From assembly GCA_950295325.1 (NCBI GenBank), contig OX485806.1:34412001-34476000 (forward strand): 64,000 bases of DNA, read 5' to 3'. Source of the stretch: Polytrichum commune. Lineage: Eukaryota; Streptophyta; Polytrichopsida; Polytrichales; Polytrichaceae. Below, in pieces: positions 35,621-47,672 of this stretch. Position numbers and translations under genes: made by a program. Every line of letters begins with the position of its first letter. Position 1 is the stretch's first letter. The notes beneath the pieces were generated by a model, which worked only from the letters and a program-made list of their open reading frames with translations, was not told where the DNA came from and did not search any database.

Positions 35621-37569
35621 CTAGACTCAATTTGAGAATCACCTGAGGGAACCGTCGGTAATCCCCTGATAGCCTGGGCTTGCAATTCCTCGACTCCAGT
35701 CGTCTACAGTACCACTTGCTCTTTCAGCTATTTACTCAGATGAAGTGGGAATGAAATAAATACTGCTCCGGATTTCCACTAGCAAGTAAGTGCTCAGATT
35801 CCCACACTCCGCTGCTGTCCCTGTTATGAAATCCAGTGCTTTCGCTTTTAGTTACCCTAGATCTTTCACATTGCCGCGCGCGGCCCACAAGCTACTAAGA
35901 ACCAGACTCATTCAATCAATGCTCGCCATCTCCGAAGTTCCATGGAGCACAGACTTTACAATCGATGTACACTGTAAATTACTGACAGCTAACTCAATTC
36001 CTGCTGCAGCATTTTCAGACACTTGTCAATGGAGAACAGCACGAGCATTGGTGAACTTGTCAAGAACTACACGAACATACGAGCAATCGAGCTCTCAGAA
36101 TCGCGTATTTTCATCAACAGTCGCCACTGCAAATTCAATCCTGTGGCTTACCTCTTAGCACGCCATCTCCAAACTCAAGCTACAGGCAACCCAGATTCCA
36201 AAGCTACAAGGACTGTTGCTTCAGGTACTCATGATCACAACCTATTGACAACTAATTCCTTGATAGAAGAGTTAACAAGAGAGTTGCTCGTCGAATCGAT
36301 CCCGGCTGTACATTCCCAGAGATGATAGTACTGTTACAAGAAACTGCAATATTCATCTGCTTTCGCAGAAGACAGCTAGTACTAATCCTAAGAGATTCTT
36401 TGCACCGGTACTGCAGAATCTTCAGGAGCCGGATCATCATCCTAGAAGAGCAGCTAGCCGAGGAGCTAGTAATGCCGGCTGAAACGTCAACACTCTCTTC
36501 GGAATTGACAATATGTACGCAACGCACTGCGAGGTATAATTTATGAGCCAAGTTTTAGAATATGGTTACACACCTGCAATAATCTCGCTGTATTCTTTTG
36601 GGACTCATCGTCTTTCAGGCCACCAGACCTGCAGACTGCCGATAAGGACAAGTGTGGGATATGATTAAACTGCAGGGACTGGGATCATCGATGCAGCATT
36701 ATATGCACAGCGTGGTGATCATCAGTCCCTCATACTGTTTATCCAGAGTGAGACTTACATCGGCCAATAGACAACATTTATGAACGTGGGAAACAGTGAC
36801 GGTACTGAGCCACAGGAAACCCGCGTGGAATCTTTGCAGGGAGCAACTCAGTGAAGGGGGCCACACAGCTAGGCTGTGAAACTGCCGGGTTCTCCCACTG
36901 ACGACATCTTCCTCGCATTACGGTAGCTAAATAAAAAGTTGATCCTTCATTGAAATGGCAGCTAGAAGCAGGATTTGCCTTTTCATCAGGCTGTCGACTC
37001 TTGAAAAAATGGTTGGGAAAAAACAATCCATCCTTTTGAGAATCAATAAGAACGCAACATTGAATCTTAGATATTTAAAATTAATATTTTGATCTTTATG
37101 TAAAGTAATCATCTTTTAAATAGAGTGTGACTAAACTAATGAAAACGACAGCTCATTTCCTCATGCTTTCTGTGAAAACCTCCGGTTCTGGGCGTGTGTG
37201 GCCTCCATTTTTGAGTAGCCGCGACGCTGCGCACCTAATAAGCTACCGGCACTGCAGCCAGCGGCAAGATCGAAGCTGGTGAGGCTCCGATCGAGTCATG
37301 AGCAGGCTTAACTTGTATCAAGATTAATGGAAGGGATTAGGGAAGAAAAGGAATGTGAGCGTCAGTGGACATCATTGACTCGTGGGTGATGAGTTGGTTG
37401 GGAGGGAGCGAGGCAGGCGATATCGTGGTGCAATTTGAGACCGGACAAGGAATCCCGGCGGAGACTCAACGCCAGCTTTCGTGGAGGGACAAATCTCATG
37501 TGGGTCCCGGAATCCACGCCGTAGCCTGATGGATGTGGCTTCCAAACTTTCAAGGCTATTATAATGTGA
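35621..37569. other. Upstream region of the DMP-like gene, no gene recognised
   Basis: 35.8-36.6 kb has fairly balanced composition and several overlapping frames of 74-122 codons on the plus strand, but none matches a family or shows consistent splice continuity. It is more likely promoter-distal or untranslated sequence. 36.6-37.5 kb shows nothing I can name. Confidence 0.4.
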
Positions 37570-37938
37570 GGGCCAGTTCACATGGGGTCCTAAGTCCCAA
37601 GTCTCCCTCATGTTAGCAAGTCCCTACATGGATGGAGGCGAAGTCCCAACTTTTGAGCCTAAAGAAAACCACTGGTTAATTATCATTGAAATCGGATCTT
37701 ACTTCTTATGTTGAGAGTTGGGTCTGGCGTTTTGCTCAACCCAACTCTCAACACAAGTCCCGAGCCTCACCTCCAGAAAGTGTTGTCATGTAGGCATCCA
37801 TGTCATAGTTGGAACTTGGGACTTGGGATCCGTGTGAAGTGGTAAGTCCCAACTTTCATGCTCTCAACAACTAAGATTAAAGGGGGTGACCTCAAGTGAC
37901 TTGGGACTTAGGACTTGGGGTCCCGTGTGAACCGGACC
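37570..37938. mobile_element. GGGCC-type MITE, family G2, copy 1
   Basis: The left end is GGGCCAGTTCACATGGGGTC; the right end, reverse-complemented, is GGTCCGGTTCACACGGGACC. The word AAGTCCCAAG(T) recurs in both arms, as does TCAACCCAACTCTCAACAC. It is 369 bp with no open frame. A half copy follows at 39910-40109. Confidence 0.7.
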
Positions 37939-39249
37939 TAAGTGCAAGCCCACTCATCCTACATTTGCATTTGCTTCTTCTTTTTTTAATCTATAATGCA
38001 GATGCAAGTGCAAGATAAGCTCTTATTCATGCCGGTATATGAAGGAGACACATGAAAAGTAAGGACAACCTACTGAACCTCCCTGCATATGTGAGAGATA
38101 GGCAGGGAGAGTTATATACAAAGAGATTATAATTCTTTTAATCTCTTATCTACTTATTTTCTCTAGTATCAGTTAAAGACAATTGAGCCAGATGAGTTTG
38201 AGAAATAACCAGTTTAGGTTTCAGACTTCAAGAAAATCACTAGTTACAGATGAACCAGATAAGTTTGAGAAATAATTGTTGAGGTTTTAGACTTCATGAA
38301 AATCACCCATTACATATGAACCGGATGAAATTGAGAAATGACCGGTTGAAGTTCATGACTTCAAGAAAAATTATTGATCATGATAGAGGAAATTCAAGAG
38401 ATAGTATTAAAAACAATGCAGGATGAGGACAATTTTGCTGGGGTTTGCATTTGCATCTTGGACGGAGGCCACTTTCCGTTCTTGGATGTAGATGCGGATC
38501 CAGGAACGATTGGCCTTGCTCTTAGTAGTTTTTGAGACTCTGTAGACTGTCGCTAGCACTGCCCCCCGGGCAGAATTATTTTTCTCACTTACTCCATTAT
38601 TAGAGTAGAGCTCACAAGGTCCATGGGGTGGGGTGGGGTGAATAGGCTTTGTGCACGGTAACCCACACTACTTAGACGTCCACCTTCTTTGAGGGTGAAA
38701 ACACATGCAATTCTATAATAGTTTGTAGTTTTTGGGGGGGATAAATTGACATTGAAATAAGTATCGGAGACCCCAATTTCGTCTAAGGGACCCACTTGAG
38801 ATGATTAACCCATAAATCTATACGGGTCGTGTTTATACTAGACTTCCTTCACATTGGTAACAATGATAGGGCCCAGATCAAAGGAGTCTAGCCCTAGCCA
38901 AGACATCCAAGCCAACTCAACCACTACATAAATACACTCCAACCCTCCCTGACATCATGCATGTGGCAACCAACGTGCACATATTATTAAGGAGGTATGT
39001 AGTGTTAACATGGATGTGTGGTAATAAAGAATCAATGTAGTGTGTGATGACATTATGGAATAACACAAAGTCAACGTTGACAAATGTTACATTGATGAAA
39101 ACATGATGCATGTGAGGTTTGAATCCCTTGGTGGATCACTTTAATGTCAAAACCCATGATATATGGGAGAAAATATGACAACAAGGAAAGAGATTTAACT
39201 AATAACATCCATTCCCTAGGGTTTCAAATTAGAGATGGAGTGACATTAA
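37939..39249. other. Intergenic, diverse repeat remnants
   Basis: No gene. A block at 38170-38370 has three diverged tandem units of about 70 bases (GAxAAATxACCxGTTxAGGTT and AGACTTCAxGAAAATCACxx). At 38765-38900 lies another copy of the dispersed repeat with CCCACTTGAGATGATTxACC. Confidence 0.45.
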
Positions 39250-39427
39250 GGAGGGTACTACTCTTGAATGGTAAAGCTTGTGTACATGTAGATGAGAGAA
39301 TTCCATGAATATTGAAGAAAACAAAATTGAAATAAGAATTCACTTGCACTTTCCATGAAAATTTGAAGGTTGAGGGCTTGAGCTTGGCACTAGTAGTGCA
39401 CAATACAAGTCTTGAAGGACAAAGCTC

Positions 39428-39475
<48 letters not shown>

Positions 39476-39905
39476 GATATATTTTATGAATATTGAAAAA
39501 ACATGACTTTGTTTGCAATTTTGTGAAAACAAAAGGGTTGAGGCTTGAGCTCAGCCCTACTACTGCACAATATTAGTCTTGAGGAGCAAAGCTTGTACAT
39601 AGGTAGATGAGATATTTTCATAAATATTGGAAGAAGAGAAGAAATCCGAATTCATTGGCAAATTTTGTGAAATTTTAAGGATTAAAGGCTTGAGCTCGTC
39701 CCTAACACTACATAGTATTAGTCTTGAAGGGCGGAGCTCATATATATATATAAATATGTACATGACAAAATTTAATGAATATTGAAAAAATAAAAAATAA
39801 ACAATCATAATTCATTTGCATTTTTGTGAAAATTTGAAGGTTGAGGGCTTTGAGCTCAGCCCTAGTGTTGCACAATGTTGATCTTGAAGGATAAAGTGCA
39901 TAATG
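39250..39905. repeat. Tandem repeat, about 4 units of 150-165 bp, with a (TG)n run
   Basis: The words CTTGAAGGxxxAAGCTxxT, ATGAATATTGAAxAAA, TTTTGTGAAAATTTxAAGG and GGCTTGAGCTCAGCCCTA recur with the same order and spacing in units starting near 39250, 39410, 39575 and 39718. Unit 2 carries an alternating TA then TG microsatellite (TG part about 39439-39471). The small minus-strand frames that repeat motifs here follow from the array. Confidence 0.75.
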
Positions 39906-39909
39906 TAGA

Positions 39910-40109
39910 TGACCCAACCCTCAACACAAATCCCGAGCCTCGCCTCCAAAAACTGATGTCAGGTAAACATCCATGTCATACTTGGACCTAAGGACTCGGG
40001 CTTGGTAAAGTGGTGAGTCCCAACTTCCGTGCTCTCAACAATTGAGATTGCACGGATTGACCTCAAGTGAAATGAGACTTAGGACTTGGGACCCCATTTA
40101 ACATGGCCC
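39910..40109. mobile_element. GGGCC-type MITE, family G2, copy 2 (right half only)
   Basis: It matches 37736-37938: CCCGAGCCTCGCCTCCA, CATCCATGTCATACTTGG and GACTTAGGACTTGGGACCCC, ending in GGCCC. The left half is absent, the sequence running instead into the tandem array at 39250-39905. It is a truncated copy. Confidence 0.65.
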
Positions 40110-40827
40110 TAAACACTGGCCAACTTGCCCACTACATCTCAATCACTATAAGCAATCGGCAATGTTATTCTTTGTATTCCTACTTACCTCAAAACAAGAA
40201 TGGAACATAGTTTTGTTGAATTGTTGGTCTACTTCTTTTTGGTTTTAAATTGATAAACTAACTCATAGGAATGTAATCTAACTCATGTTTATACTATAAT
40301 ACACATATTAGGCATAAATTCTTATCTAGTGTGGATCCACATTGTCTATTTATCATCGACACGCTTAAATGATTTTACAACCATTGGGTGGCAACCAAAG
40401 AAGGTGAGCATGGAAATTATGTCATGGAGGTCATTGTAGTTAAAATGGATTATCAATATAACTCCACACTAATTTAACCACACACATAGTGTAGTTGTTG
40501 GGTACAGTTGTTCAAGTTGAAGTGGAACAATCGCTTGAATATGTCACTTGGCATCCATGAAAGGTGGTATGTATAAAGACCGGAGCGAGGAACCACTTGA
40601 ATTTCTTAGAGTAAAGTCATTGAATGGCCGAGAAATAGGTTGTGTGGAAGATTGGTTTATGTGCATGCCATTTTCCTTGGACGAGACATGATTCCACTTG
40701 GAATCCTAATGACCAAAGTAGATAATGTTTTTTGTGGTTTCTATGAGAACTATTCTTGACAATCTTTTTGCATTGGGCCTCCATAATTTTGGGAGTCTTA
40801 TCATATCTCAGACCTATCAAATTCATC
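40110..40827. other. Intergenic, no feature recognised
   Basis: AT-rich sequence with no gene or repeat that I can assign. It ends at the poly-T that marks the 3' end of the minus-strand SINE. Confidence 0.45.
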
Positions 40828-40965
40828 TTTTTTTTTTGGTGAGACAGAGTGCCGACAGGCCAACGCCAAAGCACAGGAGGCAGTTGACCACCTGACAAGT
40901 TTTCTGTCAAGTAGAGAGGAGATTTCACAGCCGGGATTCGAACCGCCAACCTCTTCCTTGACAAA
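40828..40965 (-). mobile_element. tRNA-derived SINE, minus strand, 5'-shortened
   Basis: On the minus strand it has the pol III box B GGTTCGAATCC (about 40930-40940), a TGTGAAATCTCCTCTCTACT body, and ends TCTGTCTCACC plus an A-run of about 10. No good A box is seen in front, so the 5' part is missing or degenerate. Its last 30 bases resemble the tail of the LINE at 41170-42352. A diverged fragment of the same family lies at 12026-12081. Confidence 0.6.
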
Positions 40966-41169
40966 TTCGTCTATTTGATTGATCGTGTGATTTCACATTG
41001 TTGAGTTACATAAAAATGATTAAATATGGCCATGTTGTGGGTTTTCTTGGGATTCTATGGAGACCATGCGATTGACCACTAGATCTATTTTATTTTTGGT
41101 CTTGGGCCCCGCTTTCCATGACTACGTCCTACAAAGTGGGGGATTTTTCTTCTGCTGCTTCTTTTTTCT

Positions 41170-42352
41170 TTTTCTCGTTTTTCTCTTTTTTTTTAAAAAA
41201 GATAGAAGGCCAACAAAGCCAACACCAAATGTGTTAAGAACCAAGACAACACGCCCACTTCGAGGGGAGGCAGGGCCTCTCAAACACGAAACACTGCCAC
41301 GTGAAAAGTAACATCAACCGAACTTCACCACGGACAACTCATTAGACCCACCAAGCCAAGGACTACTCCCACCCCAAGGACTACTGCCAAGGACAACCCC
41401 TAGGCCATCAATGTCCCCATCAAGGGGTTGAGCTACCTAACTACGTTGCCGTTTCCAATTCTAAACGATATGTAAAACCTTCCTCCTACATAGGACATTC
41501 CTAGCACCCCACGTTTGGTCAAAACCTTGGAGCATGGCTACGGCAGAGAAACTGTTGATTTTAATTTGCTTGATCACCCTTTCCCATGCCACCTTAGCGT
41601 AGCTGATGAGTTCATCCCAAATACGGTGTTTGACCTTGGACTCATGCCAATGTTCATGGTTGAACACTTTGTAGTTGCGTTCAAACCAAATGGTCCAAAA
41701 TGTAATACCATGTAGAAGGTGTCCAAATTTTGATCTTTTTGCCAAATTTCTTAGTAATCCTTTCCCCAAACAAAGCTTGCTTCGAGTTAAAACTATCATA
41801 GTTGCCAGTTCTAACCCCACAAAGTTCATGCATGATAAATGTGGCCCATCTCCATGCCCTCTTAGCTTGAATGCAATCCCAGGATTTGTGTTTGACCGAT
41901 TCACTTGTGTTTGGGAGGCAAAAGGTACATTGTTTGGAGATAGACGTTGGTGTAATGCGAGCCCTTCATTCATTAACTGCCATTGCTTTATGCCAAATGG
42001 ACCACATGAACGTGGCTTCTTTCCCGGACTGAAGCAGATCCCACACCTAAGACCAATAAAACTTGTAGTTTCCTGGGAGATAGCCTTGCCATTTATTCGT
42101 TGTGCGTGTGGTTCCCATGTTCATGTTGATAACATAGTCTCTACCAAATTTAGTGGTGTAGTTGAGGAAACAATATCCCTCTACCCAATGCCAACGGTCC
42201 GGATCCCAGTTCAAGGTAACCGTTTTACTATAGAAGAAGATGATTTCTTCCTTTTCACTATCCCAAACATCGTCTACGCATTGGATACCCTTGCGGTAGA
42301 GGGTTGAGGCCTTTGGAGTAGGTGAAACTTTTATTAATAAGCTCCACCCCAT
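41170..42352 (-). mobile_element. 5'-truncated LINE, C-terminal part of ORF2 plus 3'UTR
   Basis: Minus-strand frames 42352-42047 (GIQCVDDVWDSEKEEI, WHWVEG) and 41973-41461 (FGHLLHGITFWTIWFERNYK, then HESKVKHRIWDELISYAK and GARNVLCRRK) match the region after the reverse transcriptase in plant LINEs, including the zf-RVT neighbourhood. The two frames are offset, so there is at least one frameshift. A 3'UTR of about 270 bases (41460-41190) follows and ends at an A-rich tail. 5' truncation is typical of target-primed reverse transcription. It is inactive. The family assignment is from recognition of these conserved words. Confidence 0.75.
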
Positions 42353-43142
42353 TAGACCACTAAATGTTCAAGTGTAGGGGGATCCTTGAACTCAAGTGGC
42401 CCCTTGCTAAGATATGGATACCTAATGTGATCACCTATCTTAAACATACACCTATATATAAGTGTATGTAGTTAGGTGTGGATCTAAGAACATACATATT
42501 AGAAAGACATTGGATTGCATGCTCAACTTTTGTTCATTATTCTAAGTTCAATAATCACCACTATTTGGACATAATAATATTATGCTAGGTTAATACACTA
42601 GGTGGGGTCGAAAATAAGCCAACTTCTATTCAGAATTATATTATGTTTATTCTCACAATAGAGCATTGCGCTGACAAATTCAAGCTGGAAAATTCAAGTG
42701 AAGCAATGTACTAATATTATTAGATGAAACAATTAATAGCAGTTGAATAATGTCATGGAGAACCCATATTTATATGATCAATCAAGAAGAAAGAGAACCC
42801 TCACTTTGATAATAAAGTAAGACACAATAATACGAGCTTTGCAAATAATGAAGGAATGGCTATGGCCTCGATTTGGATTTTCTAATTATCTTTCAGTAGT
42901 CACATTTATTTGATCCTAGTACCATAAGCTCATTGAAAAATGGTTCCTTATAAGGCCCCCATACCTTAATGGTTTTGGTTCCGGTCTTCATGTAACTCAA
43001 GGTATGTGGGCCTACTATGAGCGCTTGCAATTCCATGTATAATTTTGGCACATGGATCAACTCAAGGTTAACCATCTACTTAGCATTTGTGAAATTCAAG
43101 TGTTAAAACAAGAGTTGAGATGCAAAAATTTGAGGTAGACAT
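42353..43142. other. Intergenic, dispersed repeat fragments
   Basis: No gene. 42470-42560 is related to the repeat at 24340-24470 (TGTGGATCTAAxAACxxACAT followed by ATTGGA). Confidence 0.45.
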
Positions 43143-43590
43143 ATCGAAAACGGTAATGACCACTATTGGTGCATTAGACTAAGGATAGAATGATTCTTGT
43201 GTGGATCCATAATGATTGATTGTAAGAGTGGTGGCCTGAAAATGATACAATTATAGGTGGGATGCAATAATTGGCGAGATGGGTGTTGGTTCACACCACT
43301 TGCAATCACTTTTGAGTGTCATTGAATTAACCATATTGTGTGCATTCAAATGCAGAGTAGGATAGTTTGATGCTCAAATTAGGGAGACTCTACTATACAA
43401 GTAGGGGGTTTGACTTACTTGCCTCTTTGGAAAATGAACTGATTATTTACATGAATTAAATTGTGAAACAACTTGCATTCCTTATCATGTCCTCTACTCC
43501 ATCTTTAAATTTTTTTTGCACAAATTTCAAGCCATTTTTCTCGACCGAATTATCTCATTTTCATTGTTTTCCATATTTCTACCTTATTAG
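43143..43590 (-). repeat. Dispersed repeat R4, copy 3 (inverted)
   Basis: Reverse-complement match to 24838-25283, from AACGGTAATGACCACTATTG at the left to TTTTCCATATTTCTACCTTA at the right. It is uninterrupted. Confidence 0.7.
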
Positions 43591-44283
43591 AGGCAAAAGT
43601 GAATACCCGCTTTTTCTTTAAGCCTGTCACATATGCCCTCCCAATTGCACATTATGAAACTACATTAAAACTTGTATCTTTTGGTCTCAATGTTTAGTAA
43701 TTCAAAATTGTGCCACACTACTCAAAAATATAGGTCTCTGACTAAAGAAGAGTGACCACAAATGGCCCAGGGCTAGGCACCCACCTCTTTGAGTTGAGCC
43801 CCCACTAACATTGTTGATGTAAAGAAGATTTAATAAGAACATGACCTCCCCCTCCCCCTCGCCTTCCCCCTAGATTTGTAGTTAATTCATCTCAAGTGGA
43901 TCCCTCTCAGGGCTACTTTAGACTACAGTGGAGAAATGCAACGATCGATCAAGAATTTTAACCCCAAGACAACATTAACTATTGAGTATTGGGATTTTCA
44001 ATAATTAAGGGGGTTGCCTAGGAAGCCAAAAAATCCAAGCACGGCAAAAAGATACGTAGGCATTGCCATGGGAGGAAACACTTTATTCCAAAACAAAAAG
44101 AGAATGTACGGTAGGAGGGTTTAGAAAGCTTCATCAACAAAGTGACTTCCAAGGGTATCCAATTTCAAACCGGTGGCGATGTCTTCTCGAAGAACCTCAT
44201 TAATTTGTCAATCATCTTCCTCATGTTGAAGTGCAATTTCTTGGGACCTAAAATACCACATGTTTGACATACCGGATACGGTA
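43591..44283. other. Intergenic, no gene recognised
   Basis: It contains a copy of the CTCTTTGAGTTGAGCCCCCA word at 43780 and a CT/C-rich patch near 43850. No coding signal. Confidence 0.45.
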
Positions 44284-45486
44284 TCAAAAAAAGACATTAG
44301 AGATGTTTTCCATCTCAATGTCATGGGAATTCATCATTAGCTTCCATATGGAAGTTGTCTTCAGGACATCCATACCCACATATCGCAATGGAATCACCCA
44401 TGTTGGATTCGATTTGCATTGGCCACTATGGCACATGTGAAAGAGGCTCCTGGCAAGAGTAAATATCCAAATACTTCTTCGTATGAAAACACTCCCATTG
44501 GTGAGGCTTTGCAAAATATTGCTATGCAAAAAGACTCACACAATTGTTTAATCTCACATTTCCAAATTTTGCATACTTCATCTTCATTTCATTCATGTCT
44601 TCGGCAAATACATTGTGGTGAACAAATTCAAAGTGTTCCTCCCCATTTTTTTTCAAGCAATATCCAAAAATACCCTTCAACCTCTTGCACGAGACAATAT
44701 GGTCCATCGGAAGACTCACATCCCATCCCAAACAAATCCTAATTTTTTTTATTGACAGCAGTAGATTATTAAAGTTTCCCTTGCATAACATTATTTAGCG
44801 CCCCCGGATTCACCTTTTCAAAAAAGCATCAAACGCTCGTTGGTTTAATACTATTTTGAGACCTAAGGTAGAATTACATTTAAATTTGTACTTAGCCTAT
44901 TTTTAAGCAATTTAGGTAGTTACTTTCACTATTTACCATTAATTATAAAATTTTCAAAGACAAAACCAATGCTAAAAGGTGAAAAGGTATTCATTTAGAC
45001 TAGGTTAACATCAAAACAAATCTATAAAATAATAAAACAACAATTTTTTTTTTAATGCAAGTCCACAAAGTGATTCCGGTATTGATCTAAGTTGGGTACT
45101 AGTCTAAATTTTCAAACTTAATTGATTGCATTTTGTGTAAGATACTAAATTTGTGCATTTCAACTTTGCTTAGCCTAGTCTTTACCTACATTAAGAAGTA
45201 TTTTTTTTCACTTTATGTACATTTACCTTGTAATCGCTTACGGACCCAAAGGGTACCCCGGTAGCATTGTTACTTCATATTATGTGACAACCATTTGAAA
45301 ATGTTCGTGAGTCAATGCTCCATCACGCTTCACGCAGCACAAACCCACCATGCACTTGTCCTCAATGAACTTCCTCAACTTCACAAGAAGGGCAATGTCA
45401 ATATTCACACCGTCTACAACAATCATGAAGGATGCCTCAAAATACTTGAGAGAAGATTGTTTTTGTGCTTGAAAGCATGCAAACAC
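44284..45486 (-). pseudogene. HUH-endonuclease (Replitron-like) transposase relic
   Basis: Three minus-strand frames in order appear to be pieces of one protein. 45486-45280 has an N-terminal block with FIEDKCMVGLCCVKRDGALT, then HEHFQMVV; HEH fits the His-x-His signature of HUH rolling-circle endonucleases. 44791-44522 has KKIRICLGWDVSLP, IFGYCLKKNGEEHFEFVHHN and EMKMKYAKFGNVRLNN; the Tyr in GYCLK is a candidate catalytic residue. 44529-44284 has HMCHSGQ, NPTWVIPLRYVGMDVLKTTS and MENISNVFF. Pieces two and three overlap in different frames, and about 490 bases of AT-rich sequence separate pieces one and two, so it is broken. The family resembles HUH transposons described in algae and other eukaryotes as Replitrons; that name is my inference from motif order. 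An unrelated repeat protein is possible. Confidence 0.45.
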
Positions 45487-47484
45487 TCAAATCCTTGGAG
45501 TTATGCCTCAAACAAATCTTCAATGCCAATTCAGATCACATGAGCATAACAACTTCAGAGCTTAACCATATTTCAAAGTCAAAACCACTACAGTAGCTTC
45601 CTTAAATCGATCCCTAGGCCCGTCTATGACGACCTTGCATATGATGAAGACCCCCACCTTCATTGCCTAGAACCACCACAATGTAGTTGGGTACTAGACC
45701 CAACCTATATCAAAGCCCAACATGGCCACCTCCATGATCCCTCCCAATTAAGTTGTAGAACCGTCCCCTTACATCATGGGTACCGACCCCTTTGTTGCCC
45801 ATAACCACACCCATATTGTCCATAACCAACCTTGCTACCCAGAAACCGAACCCCTTACTGCCCAGATTGGCCCTCTTGCTACCCAGACCAACATCCTTGA
45901 TTTTGAGGGCCTACATCTTGTGGGCTTTAACCGTCCCCCCCCCCCCCCCCCCGCGCGCGCGCGCGCGGGGGAATAGAATGGCTGAGATAGGCATTGAGGG
46001 GTTGATCCTCCTGGCCACTTATGGCACCATCCGTCAGCATATTTGGCCTTAATAATGTGGAAAGTGGTGGGCCAACATCTATTTCTCAACGTAATCCCAT
46101 AAATTTCACAGCTAGAACCGGACCAAAAAGTGTTAGCATGATTGGGGCATGATAAGCCACCCTAAACCCACCTTGGACCAACCCAAGATAGAGTGGAGCC
46201 CGTTACCTTACCAATATGGAGGTAGTGGAGGCTGGTATGTGGTGGAGCCACTAATGGCACCAAAACCCGTCAGTCCGTAGGTCCATAAGTTCTTCCTTTT
46301 CCATGGGGAACGGTCAAGGTAGAGTGTTTGGTGATTGGGAGGCATTAATCCCTTAAATGCTCAAGCAACCCGAAATGGGTTGCCACCTAATATTCCACGG
46401 GGTTTGCAACCCAGCAGGTGGTAATCTACGTATATCAAAAGGTGTCTACTGGTGTAGGGTGGTTGCCACAACCATGTGGGTCAAAATAACATATAAAAAC
46501 CTCATATTTCAAGCATGCATGTAGGAATTTTTTGTTAAGTTGGCATTGCTTGTTTTGGGAGGCGATTCCATGTGTTGCTCAAATGGAGGAGCCAAATTAG
46601 GAGCCATTATCACTCACATGTGATGCCCAATTTGGGTGGGATTTTTTTCCCTTAGGACAAGGTGATAGTTGTGCACAACTTGACCGGATGGATTCAGGGA
46701 AAACTTAGTGCACATGTTGAAAAAGGGGAAATATCCCATAAAGACCTCATGTGATCCCTCCAACTTTGAGGGTGATAGACTTCATCTAATTTTGCTCCAA
46801 AAACCTAAATTTCTAGGAGGAGCTCAATTTCCATCCAAATAACATATTATGGCAAATTTTCCAACTTTCTAAAATTTGTGGCATGACCAAAATGATCATG
46901 AAATGAAAAATTTCAAAGTTTTCTCTAGGTGCCCCCCGGATGAAGGCCATGTTCATATGTACACTGACCTAGCAATGTGGTCCGATTGACTTCAAATTTT
47001 CACATCAAGAATATATGGCGGCCTAGTTCACATTCATACAATCGGGTATGAGGGAAAAAAAATTATTTGGCTACATAACATATATTTTCACCAATGGTGC
47101 TAGAGGTGCCCAAAAATGGAATGTGAAGGCTTGAGCATTTAGGGGTTATAGGTGTTTCTTTTGTGTGGGGTGTTGATTTTAGCACCCTCTACCTTCATTT
47201 GGTGTATCTTTTGTTGATTTTGAGATATAATCTTTAAAAAAAAGTTTAATAACATGTTGTATTATACTTGATTGCGTTTCCACCTTGGGTAATGTTGGTG
47301 GGGGCCCAACTCAAAGAGGTGGATGTCTAGCTTTGGCCTGACATACCTTAAACAACTCCCGAATCTTTCTCGTAATCTCCGATTCTCCATACATGACCCT
47401 CTGCTTGGTTTTCCATCTTTGTGGCCAAGTTTCACTACAAGAGTACCAGGGGCCTCATCCATAATTTCCTACATCCATCCCACT
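45487..47484. other. Gene-poor stretch with a C/GC microsatellite
   Basis: 45935-45971 is 18 C's, then alternating GC, then five G's. Apart from this, no gene was recognised. 46440-46480 (GGTTGCCACAACCATGTGGG) and 47290-47330 (inverted GGGCCCAACTCAAAGAGGTG) are copies of dispersed repeats seen at 7.6-10.4 kb. Confidence 0.45.
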
Positions 47485-47672
47485 TAGGGTGAGTTTCTAT
47501 GTAGGTTGCTTGCCCACCATATTCTAGTGTTAATAAGGACAAACCCGCCCAAATGTAGAGCACCATAATGTGGTTGGATACCATAATGTTGTGGTTAACT
47601 ACATGCGATCACCTCCAACATACTATTTTCTAGAATCTAGTGGAAGAGCGGCCTACATGGAAACTCACCTTA
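47485..47672. mobile_element. Foldback MITE, family A1 (AGGGTGAGTTT ends), copy 1
   Basis: The left end is AGGGTGAGTTTCTATGTAGG and the right end, reverse-complemented, is AAGGTGAGTTTCCATGTAGG. Interior words AATAAGGACAAACCCGCC and AATGTGGTTGGAT match the copy at 57299-57985. It is 188 bp. Confidence 0.65.

Noticed and set aside
35790-36546. Plus-strand frames of 74-122 codons upstream of the DMP-like gene
   Set aside because: They overlap one another in different frames, have no family signature and no consistent splicing.
40925-40945. GGTTCGAATCC as a tRNA gene on the minus strand
   Set aside because: The upstream half of a tRNA is absent, and the following body with an A-tail fits a SINE.
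41675-42307. Plus-strand 210-codon frame
   Set aside because: It is antisense to the LINE coding pieces, whose minus-strand translation carries the recognisable motifs.
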